From NCBI GenBank assembly GCA_958299035.1, contig CATQJL010000112.1:69099117-69163116 (forward strand): a stretch of 64,000 nucleotides of DNA. The letters are read 5' to 3'. Positions 35,268 through 46,057 of this stretch are shown one piece after another. Position 1 is the stretch's first letter. The number at the start of each line of letters is the position of its first letter. The DNA comes from Cylicocyclus nassatus (lineage: Eukaryota > Nematoda > Chromadorea > Rhabditida > Strongylidae). The translations under genes were made by a program, and so were the position numbers. The notes under the pieces were generated by a model. That model saw only the letters and a list, made by a program, of their open reading frames with translations, was not told where the DNA came from and did no database searches.

Positions 35268-38200
35268 ATGACAACGGCTTACAATTTTCCCGATCTAAAC
35301 ATTTCACCAATCAGCATAGACGATGAGGAGGAAGCAGAAGACAGCCTACACACTCTTCCAGTGAGTTGTTAGAATTGTAGACCACTTTCATCTTATCACA
35401 TCTCAAAACTTCATGTTCATGTTGCATTGGAAGAATCACTGAAAGGGCTGTCGCTTTCCAAAAATACGTCTTCTGGCAATCCATCGGTCGTTCCGGATTC
35501 GGATCCCATTCCTCTGGAGGCTGCATCGGGTATTTTCATCTGCTTATCCATTCGGTTTTTTTCTTTGGAATTTTTTGTTCGTTTCACTTTCAACAATTGA
35601 CTCCCATTTATTACCGTTCCATATTTCCGACATATCGCGCGCGATACTCCATGCTGCATCCGGAATTGCTCTGCTAGCGTAGTAGGCGCTGGCACGGTGC
35701 TAGCACTGCACTGGCACGAGGAACTCTGGACGCAGCAGTGCATTTTTGTGCTCTTGAAAGTACTGCAGTCAGTTCGGAGCACTGTAGAAGAGGTCTTTTA
35801 TGTCGACTTTTTAATTCCCCATTCATATTAGTTAGTTCATTTTTTGCCTTATTTTGAATAACAGAACGAATTCGATCAACCAAGTGAAATGTTTCGGTTT
35901 GCGATGTACAATGGTTCTGATCACATAGGCTATCTCATTGTGAGTGTAAGAGTTTAGCGGCGCGAATCCTTGCATCTGCCTCGCTCCGGCATTGCACCGC
36001 GTTCGCGAAAGTATTTTCTAGTTTTTTTTCCTTGCTGGTGGTTGAAGGCTGACGGTGAGAAATTGTTTAGAGATACATTGCAAAGGCGATGCAAGGCCCT
36101 TGCGAGGCGGTAGCGAGGGCTCGAACCGCTGGAGTTTTGACACCCTCATTGAGACAACTTGTTCCTGCGTTTATAGAATGGGAATGTTTCTTGGAAAAAA
36201 GCTGTCGATTCCCTTCAACCGCTATGACTTTCATATCCCACAGCTTTTTCATCCTCTTCAGACGAAAATGTCAAGTGTACCACTTTATTACAGAGGATGA
36301 ACGCCTTAATCCCAACCCTGAAACTACAGCTGATCATCAAATTAGGCCATCCCGTCCCTCCTCTTTGCGACTTATGATTGGTGAATCTTTCGATGAGTCG
36401 TCTGAGGAAGTATTTATGGCAATGGAGAACAGGATGAAGCACTCGCTATTCTCTGTAGCTGAATCATGCGACATAGCTGAAGCTTTAGATGACGACACAT
36501 TCTCTAACATTTTGAACGGTATGGTCCTTTGCAACAACCCATAAATCACCTATCAGTTAATTGGTTTGCAGGTTGCCGCGTTTGTGTTGAAATGGGTTGT
36601 TGCAAAGAATCATCAGAAGATGTCCGTTCACGTTTGCGTCGCATGGGGGCGGTCGTATCGAGACGTTTTACAGAAACAACGACCCATGTCGTTTTCTCTT
36701 ACGGAGGAAGCACCGAGATCCTTCAAAGCGTATTTGAGTCTTTAAGAAGGCCGTTTCTGATAGATCCTCATTGGGTTCATGAGTGAGTGGAGGCTCTTTT
36801 ATCTGTTATAGATTCTGAATTGTGTATAAAATCAGATGCTTCAATGCCCGTGCTCGCGTGGCAGAAGAGTCGTTTTCACTATATGAATGCCGATATCTTG
36901 TCAACACTCTTCGTCGCAGCTTGGTAAGTGGTCTAGCCGGCGTTCTGAACTTTTCTGTAGAGCATATCTTCTCATCTTTTTTTTTCTTTCTACATATCTC
37001 CAAAAGATAGAGCGGGTAGACGCAACTCTGACCAGACGTGGGTGGTCTTATGGACCGGGCGCGAAGCTAAGCTTCAGGATATTTAGAAATGTCATTATTT
37101 TCTCTTTTGTCAACGTTCAGATTGTGAAGCGATCTTCTTGGGCACGCGCCATAGTTGTTCCATGTGATTTGCTTCGCTATTGGTTGAATCAGTGAAAGTA
37201 ATTAATCGGAGCGGGTGTCTTGATTCCCTTCTTCCACTTTGCTAATGGTCAGTTCTCTTGTTTGACCGATACCGATGTGGGTGTAGTGATTAAGTGGATC
37301 GAATGGATTAACTACGGCTTATGCCTTATTTCGACTCATTTTTGATGCGGGACTTGAACAGTTACTAAATTGAGAGCCCTGCTATGAACATGTAGCTTAG
37401 CACTGTCCTCGTTTAGGATCAGAGGAATGCATCATGCTCTCGAGTTGTACTGCAAGATGTTACGAATGAACGAGCATGCATTGGACATCCAGCAATTTCC
37501 GAGGTTAATTAGTTTTCATGTTACACGTTTACTGTACACATTTGCTGTAGGATGTGGAAGTGACCTTTAGCAGAAGCATGAATGCCTCTGAATTACTGCT
37601 AAAGTTGGATTTGTTGTCAAAACGACTGGATAAAATTGGCGGTAAGCACGCCTTTCTTTTCGAGATCGGCAAACTTTATGGTCTTGCAATTCAGTCACAA
37701 CTTCTTGTGTCTTGGGTAAACGCTGCCCTAGTGCTCTGAAAGGTTGGTTAACTACCGCAATATTCTTCTTGCGAAGAAAGCTCGTTTAGGAGGACAGTTG
37801 CAGATGAAACAGTTGCCGACGAATGCTAACATGTTAGCTTGCAGGAAAGTAGGCAAACTTATATAAACGAACTTCCCATATCACTTACGCTTACCGATTC
37901 AGGTACCTTCGATTGTCAAAATCACTCGGCGCCGGACGCATGGTGCTTTTCCACTGGAGTATCGTGAACCAGCGAATGTTGCTGTGAAAGTGATCCGCGA
38001 GGCCAGGGGTTAGTCTTGATATTTGTAGCATTGTTTCACAGAAAGGCGTCGTTTTAGTCAAAGGTATTTTTTCCAGAGGAGCAAGCTGCTGTTAGTGGGT
38101 ACCCTACGACATCTGTTGCTAATGCTGAAGCTGCCAAGGAAAATGAAGGTAGGGACCATTACACACTATTCTCAAGTTTGAGATAGTTTACTAGCAACCG

Positions 38201-39908
38201 AATTATTGTTTGTCTGATGTTGAGTTTGAAGATAACATACTTTTGGAAAAAATGTTTTTAGAGCCGCGAAATACTTTAGCTTGTGACCTCCCTCACGTCC
38301 CGAAGAATGGAAATAAGGTGACAAAATTTTTTTGGGATTATATTCAAACATCGTCAGTGAAATCTTTGCTCTAGAAGTTTACGAAGAACTTCGGGCTACA
38401 ACAGAAATCTTCTGAATCAAAATCTCCTCGAAAGTGTTCGTCTTCCAGTGGGAACAGCACAGAAATGGGTCTTCTTGGATTCAAGAGCCTATCTCAATGT
38501 ATATGCTACTATCAATTTTTCAAAATATTTGTTCAAGCTTCGTTGTTATTCAAGCGTTTAGGTGGCGCCTATGCACCATTAGTTGAAACAGCATCATCTA
38601 TGATTAACCAACTGCAGTCGGCTTCTAGTTCTGCAGAATTTGTCGGAAAGAAACATACATCCAAGATTGGTGGCAAAACGAGGGACGGAGTCGTCTTTAC
38701 GGGATTTGTGAAAGAGTTTGTTTGGAATTACTGACTTTTCTTCTAACTTTTTTTTGATTACGAATTTCAGGAAGGAGAGAGAGCTACACGCCTACGTTCG
38801 TGATCTTGGCCTTAAAGTCCACTCAAAAATTAGCGCAAGAACGTACTGTGTTGTCAGCGCTAATGGAGAGAGGACTCTCAACACTATGCGTGCTGTTGTC
38901 AATGCGATACCTGTAGTGGAACCTGAATGGCTGGAAACGTGCGCAGATCACAATAAACTGCTGCCTGTAGATGACTATGAGCACGAAAGATGGGCAGAGC
39001 TCATAAAGGTTTGTATTTGGTAGCTACTTTACTATAACATAACCTTTTTCTTATCCAGAGACGACAGGAGTACTGTGAAGTTTTTGCTGATTATGGTAAG
39101 ATACTGATTTGCGACGAGTGTTCACCTCCCTCCGATGTTTTGCGATGGATGATAGAGAAAAGCGGAGGAGAGGTAAGCTGAGGTCGACTTCTTTGATTTT
39201 TGTACATCTCTCAGTTCTAAGGATGGATTTTTTAATTTATGAATTAGGTGATGATTCAAGGATGTATAGGTGGATTCCTTGAACAACATTTTATTGCTGT
39301 TTGTAAGAAAAACTTTATGATTTTTTTGTTAAGATGATAACTAGCTGGGGTTTGAGGAGTATTATACTTGATGGAATTAGAGAAAAAAGAAATAAATGGA
39401 ATAGATGTAACCAAATTTCCAAATGTCGGAGTGGCACTAGTTTGAAGCGTAGTATTCATCATATGGAATTGAAAATAAAATGTGTAAACAAATAAATCAC
39501 TTTTGATTATGAGCGCGTGTGTGAAAGGTATTTAGACTTACTACTCAGATTCAGCACTTATATTTCATATCTAGGCGATTTATTTAGAGGTACAGGAATC
39601 CATAGTTTTTTGTTATAATTGTTCTGAAGGAGAGGTAGGCATTATCCACTGTATTGCTTTCTAGGTTACCACGGATCCACTGGACTGTTCATTGATTGTG
39701 GCTCCTCATAACCATTCCTTAGAGATATATTGTTCCGAAGAATTGGAAGTACCTCCCCCTGTAGTGGTGGAAAAATATATTTTGGGTTGGTCTCTATATA
39801 CCTGACTATCGTTTACACTAAGCTTTTCTTACAGATTGTATCTGCGAAAATGAAGTCCTAGACGTTGATGATTATATGGAACACCAGGTCGTAGATGATC
39901 TCTTGTAA
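35268..39908 (+). CDS. MCPH1: Microcephalin-like three-BRCT protein (MCPH1)
   Basis: Microcephalin restrains condensin II and acts in the DNA-damage response in the nucleus. Exons: 35268-35360, then one or more unresolved, 36262-36518, 36572-36782, 36836-36923, 37417-37503, 37551-37641, 37790-37848, 37903-38008, 38077-38148, 38262-38317, 38375-38468, 38562-38715, 38771-39008, 39059-39172, 39665-39785, 39835-39908. BRCT1 spans 36572-36923: GCRVCVEMG, LRRMGAVVSRRFTETTTHVV and FLIDPHWVHECFNA. A Ser/Lys-rich linker follows. BRCT2 (38668-39008) has KTRDGVVFTGFVK, ERTLNTMRAVVNAIPVVEPE and WLETCADHNKLLP. BRCT3 (39059-39908) has ILICDECSPPSDVLRWMIEK and CSLIVAPHNH. The N-terminus before BRCT1 is long and acidic, unlike vertebrate MCPH1, where BRCT1 starts the protein. 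Exon 1 ends in phase 0 while 36262 needs phase 2, so an exon is missing. TOPBP1-like alternatives fit the domain layout less well. Confidence 0.8.
35417..35782 (-). other. Antisense open frame in MCPH1 intron 1, unresolved
   Basis: A 121-codon minus-strand frame contains TTLAEQFRMQHGVSRAICRK, which looks helix-turn-helix-like, and a Ser/Asp-rich tail. The same DNA read on the plus strand gives NTSSGNPSVVPDSDPIPLEA, which could be the missing MCPH1 exon. Only one strand is likely to be coding; I cannot decide which. Confidence 0.3.
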
Positions 39909-41783
39909 TGCTTCTTAATTTTCTCACAGCGACTTTTTGGTCGTAAAACAAAGTAAAGTCTTTCAAAGATGGTGTTGTGATGCAGATAATCGAAGTTATT
40001 CGGTAGTTTTTTTGTAGTCCAAGTCATTTGATCTGTGTTATCAGAAGGGGCATGATTAAGGCAAATAATGTTCTCATAAAACATACCGATAAAAACACGG
40101 TCATTGATAGCTATGTGTTCAAAATATGTCCGACATTCATAGCCGGATTCCCCACATATTGGAGAGAAGACTCGTTCTTTGCATAGTACTGCTCAGATTC
40201 GAAAAGCTCTCAAAAACGCAGAATTGACTCTTGAAAAAATAAAATATGATAAACTTGTGCGAACTATAAAAAACTTTCAAGTTCGTTTTATCTTTTAAAT
40301 AAAGAATCATTAGATCTGTTCAAAAATCTTCCAGTAGCGGGAAAACGCGGCGGGTCCCTAGCGAACGCTCTTGCCATAGCACCTTCAGATCACTGGTTCA
40401 CTGGTATAGGAGAACGACTGAAGCGTTGAATAAAAAGGAAAAATGTGAAGTTCAAATTAAGTACACGCCAAATCTCTAATATAAAAAGAATCGTTAGCTC
40501 AATTCAAAATTCTTCCAATAGCGGGAAACTGCGGCTGTTCCGAAGCGAACGCTCCTGCCATCTAGCATCTTTAGATTACTGGTTCATTGGTCTCGGTAAA
40601 ATGTTTTTCCTTCAAACTTTCTCAGCTACTCTTGCGCAAAAAAAATTCTTCAAAGAACGTGTGTTAATTACGTTCCACTGGGAGTTTTGTAGCATCTTAC
40701 ACGAACAGAATTCTTATTTGTATCGAACTGGGTAAGCCTATCTATTAGGCCAAAAGTTCCAAAGGTGCAAAGATTTTATCAGTTTTTTGATTCCACCGCT
40801 AGATAAGACAGAATAAGGATGTACAAACAATTCAAGCTGGTTCGATGCAGAATTTCTTCTCCTTGCCAGCTGCTATACCAGTGTGATTCGTTGAGAGGGC
40901 GCAGAGGTAATCGCTGGAAACTATTTACAACTCGTTCCCACCATGCATGACTTTCACTAATTTTCCAAATTTTTCATTCGAGACTTTGAGGGAGCTTCAA
41001 TAGCCATTAGGTAGGGCAAACCTTTTGCCAACCAGCAATTTTTCTTCTTCTTCCAGCTACTCTTTTAGAATTTTGTTAAATAATTTTTTCAAAAGTCTCA
41101 AGTTTTAAGAAAATCGTATAACGCTTTGTCGTAACAAACACAGTCTCCAAATCATTGAGGTTACGAAACTCAGTCATTACTATAATAAACTTGCAGCGAA
41201 TGAGCGATTTTCGCTTCAAAATATGAAGATTTCGATATTTGGAAGAGTGATACGCGAATTTCTCCGCAAACTTCGCGTGTCTGGCCAAAAAAAATAAACT
41301 GAGTTTCCTCAAATGTCTCGAATGAAAGTTTTGAAAATCAGTGAAATAGGCATGTGAAAACGAAAGTTTTGCTCCAGCAATTATCTCAGCACTCTCTCAG
41401 TAGATCACATTATGGACCTAACAGCTTGAAAGAGGAAGCAATTCTGCATTGAAAACAATTTGAAGTTCTTGTTCATCTTCACTGTAAGGATTTTGCAGTT
41501 TTCCCAAAAACTGACAAAACTTTTGCACCGACCCAATGTTAACCATAGATGTTCTTCATGAAAACCAGGAAAGTATGGTGTCGAAGGCCCTTAGCGAAAG
41601 ATGTTATGCGCTCCAAAATGCCTCTAGCAATTTTCAATTTTTTTCTCGATGAATAAAAGAAATTTTCACAAAATTCCACATTATCAATCTGTATAAAGCA
41701 CACTTAGCTCAATTTTCGGAACTCGTAGAAAATGTGAGGGCGAAAGGAGAACGCATCTTGCTTGATTCCTGAAACTGGGTACA
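39909..41783. other. Intergenic between MCPH1 and the kelch gene
   Basis: Two related blocks near 40310-40420 and 40490-40600 (CTTCCA.TAGCGGGAAA, AGCGAACGCTC.TGCCAT) are a direct repeat about 175 bp apart. The 96-codon frame at 40445-40735 overlaps one of them and is not called. Confidence 0.4.
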
Positions 41784-41894
41784 GAAACGAACTCCGCCAG
41801 GTTTGAAGCGGACTACTGGTCCTGCAATGAAATGCAACAATACTGCAATAGGACCAGTTGCCAGCGAGCAGGGTCAAACTGGCGCAGTTCGTTC
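41784..41894. repeat. Short hairpin upstream of the kelch gene
   Basis: GAAACGAACTCCGCCAGGTTTG pairs imperfectly with the CAAACTGGCGCAGTTCGTTCC side around a near-perfect core (GGTCCTGCAATGAAATG with CTGCAATAGGACC). It ends about 60 bp before the kelch start codon. Confidence 0.7.
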
Positions 41895-41955
41895 CCCTAC
41901 CTTCTGAAACTGAATTAGCAATCCCTAAAAATTTTGAAATGTCCTTCACAGGATT

Positions 41956-44900
41956 ATGCCCAATACCCGGCTATCTTCGGTCCTTTTGCTTGGCGGATGC
42001 ACTGAAGCAGCAGAGGGTGGTGCTTTGCGTTCATTTGAAGAAGTGAACTTTTCTTGCTTCCCAGCTAATGGTATAAACATTGCCTCTGGACTGACTGGGA
42101 ACCTCAACCAGCCAAGGCGAAGTCCTGCAGTTTTGCGTGGAAAGGGTAGCATATATGTCATTGGAGGTAGGTGAAACTGGTATTACTACACGACATCAAA
42201 ATTTGGTCTACGCGTAGCATATATTGTTTAGGATGCTTAGAAAAGGGCTGCCATGTGGACACCGTGGAGCAGATTAGCTTTTATGATGGTGAATGGGTGG
42301 GCAGCTCACGGAATACGGTAGATGTTGAGCCAAGAAGTTGCACAGCTTTTTGTAATTTAGATGTAAGTCGGAGGCCATTTGGCAAGCCCTTGCTTTTCTC
42401 CACCGAAAATTTTTTTAGTCTAACAAAAAATAATTTCCTAAGAGGCTGCATGTGAGTCACGTGATTCACTGTGTGCTCGAACTATGAAGCCAAAATCCTA
42501 ACAAGGGAATGATACGTGGTCAAAGTGGCGTTTTCATATGAAATGTATACCACCTTATAGAGCATGGAATGTTGATTCCAAATTTACTTTCATCATTTGC
42601 GAAGCGCCTTTGGGAGCGGAGTTATGGACTTTTTTGTAGCAAAATTTTAACGCGCGGCTGCAATAAAATCATTCAGAACTGTAGTCTGTGAGCACTGCCG
42701 GGTGCCTTACACAGTTGTTACCTTCGGCCTGATAAACTCATGCTGGTCATTACTCTCTCCAAGGGGACCGGCCATACTATTCAGGAGGTGATTCCTACGA
42801 TTCCTGTAATTTCTGCAGTTCGTGTGATTCCTCCATTTCCGATGTGCCGCACTGAGCGCTTTGCGAATATTAGTACAACTAGCTGGCTTACCCGGCTCCG
42901 CCGTATCCGGACCAAACTTGGCACACATACACTTCGGGCTACGGCGGGTGTCACGGTTCACTTTTCGTTATCGATCGATGTCGATTTTACCGATTTTTAT
43001 CGATTTTTTTGCAGAGTTCACCTACAGGGCTAGGAGTTGGCACAGGGGGGGGGGGAAGTGAGCATGCTGATTACGAACACAATATTAGTTTTCAGGATCG
43101 TCCATTACTTTTATCGATTTTATCGATTTTTTTGTAAAGTTTGACCTGCGGGGCTGGGAGTTTGCACAGGGGGGTAATCGAGCATGCAGATTACGAATAC
43201 AATATTAGTTTTTGGAATTATCCATTACTTTTATCGATTCTATCGATTTTGCAAAATTTGAGCTAGGGGGCTGGAATTTGGCACAGGGGTGTAATCGAGC
43301 ATGCTGATCACCCCCCTTGGGGATGATCAGCATGCTCGATTACCCCCCCTGTGCCAACTCCCAGCCCCCTAGCTCAAACTTTGCAAAAAATCGATAAAAT
43401 CGATATCGATCGATGACGAAAAGTGGACTGTGACACCCGCCGGGGCCCGAAGTGTATGTGTACCAAGTTTGGTCCGGATCGGTTCAGAAATGGAATTTTC
43501 TATTCGGGACATACGTACATACATACATACATACAGACATACAGACATACATACAGACAAACAGACATTCAGCTTTATATATAAGAAGATTACATAGTTT
43601 TTTTTGCAATATACAGAAACTGCAGGAAATGCAAGAATCACAGAAATACTATGGCTGCTCCCAAGCGACGGAAGACCTCACATCTGTTTTCACCTTAGCC
43701 AATTCCTTGAATTTTCTTCTAGAAGAATTCCCATAATTCCCCTCCCAGGAAAGATTTGCAGATACCGAAAGCAGATTTGGATTCAGCGTTCCATGCTCTA
43801 CGAGACAGTATATCTATATGAAAACCGCTTCGAGATAGTATCCTTCCCTTGTAAGATTCAATCTACGTGAAAAATGGAATTGTTTAGATCCTTATAACCT
43901 CTACACTTTCTTATGCTTATAAACAGTAGGCAAATTATACAACTTTCTTGTCAAATCTAGGAAGATAGTTGAGTTTTGGCAAACTCCGGCCCTAGCAGAT
44001 TTGAGCTCACTTTTGATTAACAACCCTTGGGCAACTAGTCCTTGAGCCATATTGGTATTAGTACAATCTTGAGAAATATTTATTTCTAGCATAGAGTAGG
44101 TGAAAACAAGTTTTTTCCAAGTTTCTCTTTTCGTCAAGTTTTGATTTCTTAAAAACGAAGTTATTCAGGAGCAGTGTGGGCTAGTAATTGGTGGATTCAA
44201 CGGAACGGATTGTTTGAAAACTGTTGCACTTATTCAAGAGATTGGCCACGAGGTAATAATAGCTTCAGCTTATAAATCATCAAAATTGTAGTAAAAGAGA
44301 AGTGCAGTTATTGAAAGTTCTACCTCTTAAAAAATTTGTCTTATTTGTAGGAAGCTATGCATAGGCTAGGAAACTTCCCATCATTTTTTTGGCATGTTTG
44401 TAAAGAACATTTTGAAATCTAGTTGAGAATATAATAATTTGCCAAACAAATCGTAGGTAAGGCAAAAATCTGTGGAAAGATTTTCCTCCTTTTTTAAGAG
44501 AGGGAGAGAAAGGGATGAAGTAATGGTGTGGTGGAGTGGGAGTTCGAGGGTGTGGAGCCAGCAAGAATGCGTTACGAAATTGCAAAAGTGCAGTTATGAA
44601 TTCAAACCTGGAGATTATTTGGAAGCTCCACAAATTTTTTTTTGGAAGGCGAGGGGGTAAAAGGTTGTCGGATTGGCAGTGGTGGATTTTCCTGTTACTG
44701 CAATTAGAGGTAGCGTGTTTATAAGTGTGGCACTCATTGTACTGTCAATTTATCTAGTACCCTCAACCTCATGTTCCAGGTATACTCGAAGAGGCTGAAC
44801 GACCTTCCCTTTCGATTGAAGAATAGCGTAGCCGTATCTATCAGTAACGACACAGCTCTACTTTTTGGAGGTTGGGATGAAAGCAGTACGATGAGAACAG

Positions 44901-45405
44901 TCTTTAGGTATCACATGGTTAGTTGATATTATGTAGGGCGTAAATACCAGTTGCAGACTGCAATTCGACAGGGAATGCGAATCTTATCAGTTAGATATGG
45001 AATCTTTATTGCCCTATGCTGTCGAGGGTCACTGCTGTGTATCTCATTCCGGATACATATATGTAATAGGCGGTTACGATGATGTATCCGTAGTAAACAC
45101 TATAGTTCGTTATTCAACTGCTACAAAAAATTCTGAGGTAATGTTTCTGAATTTTATTCTCTGCTTCTGCAAACTAAATCGGCTTCTAGATCCTTCCAAC
45201 TCGATTAGCTATAGCTCGTGAGAATCATGTGTGCGAGATCGTGCTTGAGAGGTACATAGTCGTGATGGCAGGTTGGGATGGACGAGAAGCTTTGGATTCA
45301 ATTGAAGTTTTTGAAATAATAGAGGAACACTCATATCTTGTACCAGTCAATGTCGAGTTCAAATTGTCTCAAAAGAGGAACCGGCCAGCATCTATAGCCA
45401 TATAA
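41956..45405 (+). CDS. Six-bladed kelch-repeat protein
   Basis: Six exons: 41956-42166, 42232-42362, 44169-44252, 44780-44907, 44957-45137, 45190-45405. All phases agree (951 nt, 316 aa). A CTTCACAG acceptor ends at 41951, four bases before ATG, suiting a trans-splice or 5'-UTR acceptor. Six double-Gly/Gly-rich strands mark the blades: SVLLLGGCTEA, IYVIGGCLEKG, CGLVIGGFNGTD, ALLFGGWDESS, YIYVIGGYDD and YIVVMAGWDG. Several have typical downstream elements such as VEQISFYDGEW. This fits a compact beta-propeller, normally a protein-interaction surface. No BTB, BACK or F-box domain was found upstream, so the partner is unknown; an upstream exon remains possible. Intron 2 (1.8 kb) is swollen by two nested repeats. 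It is tail-to-tail with the glycosyltransferase gene. Confidence 0.9.
42766..43650. mobile_element. Palindromic MITE interrupted by another element
   Basis: The left part 42766-42870 reads GGCCATACTATTCAGG...GATTCCTGTAATTTCTGCAG. The right part 43604-43650 carries the complement (CTGCAGGAAATGCAAGAATC, ATACTATGG). Together they look like a diverged copy of the palindrome at 28251-28457, split by the 708-bp element at 42879-43586. It lies in kelch intron 2. Confidence 0.55.
42879..43586. mobile_element. CTAGCTGGCTTACCCGG element, copy A
   Basis: Begins CTAGCTGGCTTACCCGGCTC and ends CAGCTTTATATATAAGA. It has three tandem units of about 115 bp (each with GGAGTTGGCACAGG-like, TAATCGAGCATGC and ATCGATTTT blocks). 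An inverted junction follows (GCATGCTGATCACCCCCC / GGATGATCAGCATGC), then a right part containing GGTCCGGATCGGTTCAGAAA and a CATA-rich microsatellite (ACATACATACATACAGACA). Same family as 56326-57152. No coding capacity; superfamily not assigned. Confidence 0.85.
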
Positions 45406-46057
45406 CACAACTGTACTGTGGCTTGATAACGATCTTCTGGATCAGGTTTGTACACATTCTAATGCAATGTTCGCAGCTTTTTTTTGAAGACTCAAGAAAA
45501 GAAATGCAGGTTCACCTTGAACTAATTTTTCTGTTTGTAAGGACTTCGAAAAATTGAGCAGTAACATGAATATTCCAGAATCTGTGTAAAAACATTTTTT
45601 ATTGTTCCATGTTTCCTACCAATTGTATTTCTTACTTCATCTGGAGTAAGAAATTGCCTCCGAAAAACGGTCCTTTCGCAGTGCTCTTGCATACCGTGTA
45701 AAAGACCAATACTCGTTGAAGGAAGCGTCTAATGGCGATACTCTCTCTAACTCTTTGATTGTACTTGGCCTGACTTGTTTTTGCAAAATGTCGTTTAGCG
45801 AAATTGGAATAGTTTGTAAGTGATCTCGCAAAACATTCTCCACAAAAAAATCGTTTCCATCGTCTCGAAGTGTATTTCACTTCATCGTTTACATTTGGAT
45901 CAGTAATCATTTCTCAATTCTCAAAGAACATCTTTGGAAAATTAACAATAGCGAAGTATGTTTTCACCCGTTATAAGACCGCGGATAACAAACATGGTTA
46001 ATTTGAGACTAGAGAAATTTTCAAATCAACAATAATACTGGATTCTATTGATAAACT
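45406..46057. other. Intergenic between convergent genes
   Basis: Convergent 3' ends of the kelch and glycosyltransferase genes. Two overlapping minus-strand frames at 45632-45910 are open but have no recognisable domain and no supported splice link to either gene. Confidence 0.4.

Noticed and set aside
37131..37194. Possible MCPH1 exon reading IVKRSSWARAIVVPCDLLRY
   Set aside because: It follows a good acceptor but stops after 24 codons without a usable donor. Skipping it to 37417 keeps the frame open and in phase.
40445..40735. 96-codon plus-strand frame after MCPH1
   Set aside because: It overlaps a local direct repeat (40310 and 40490) and shows no domain or splice context.
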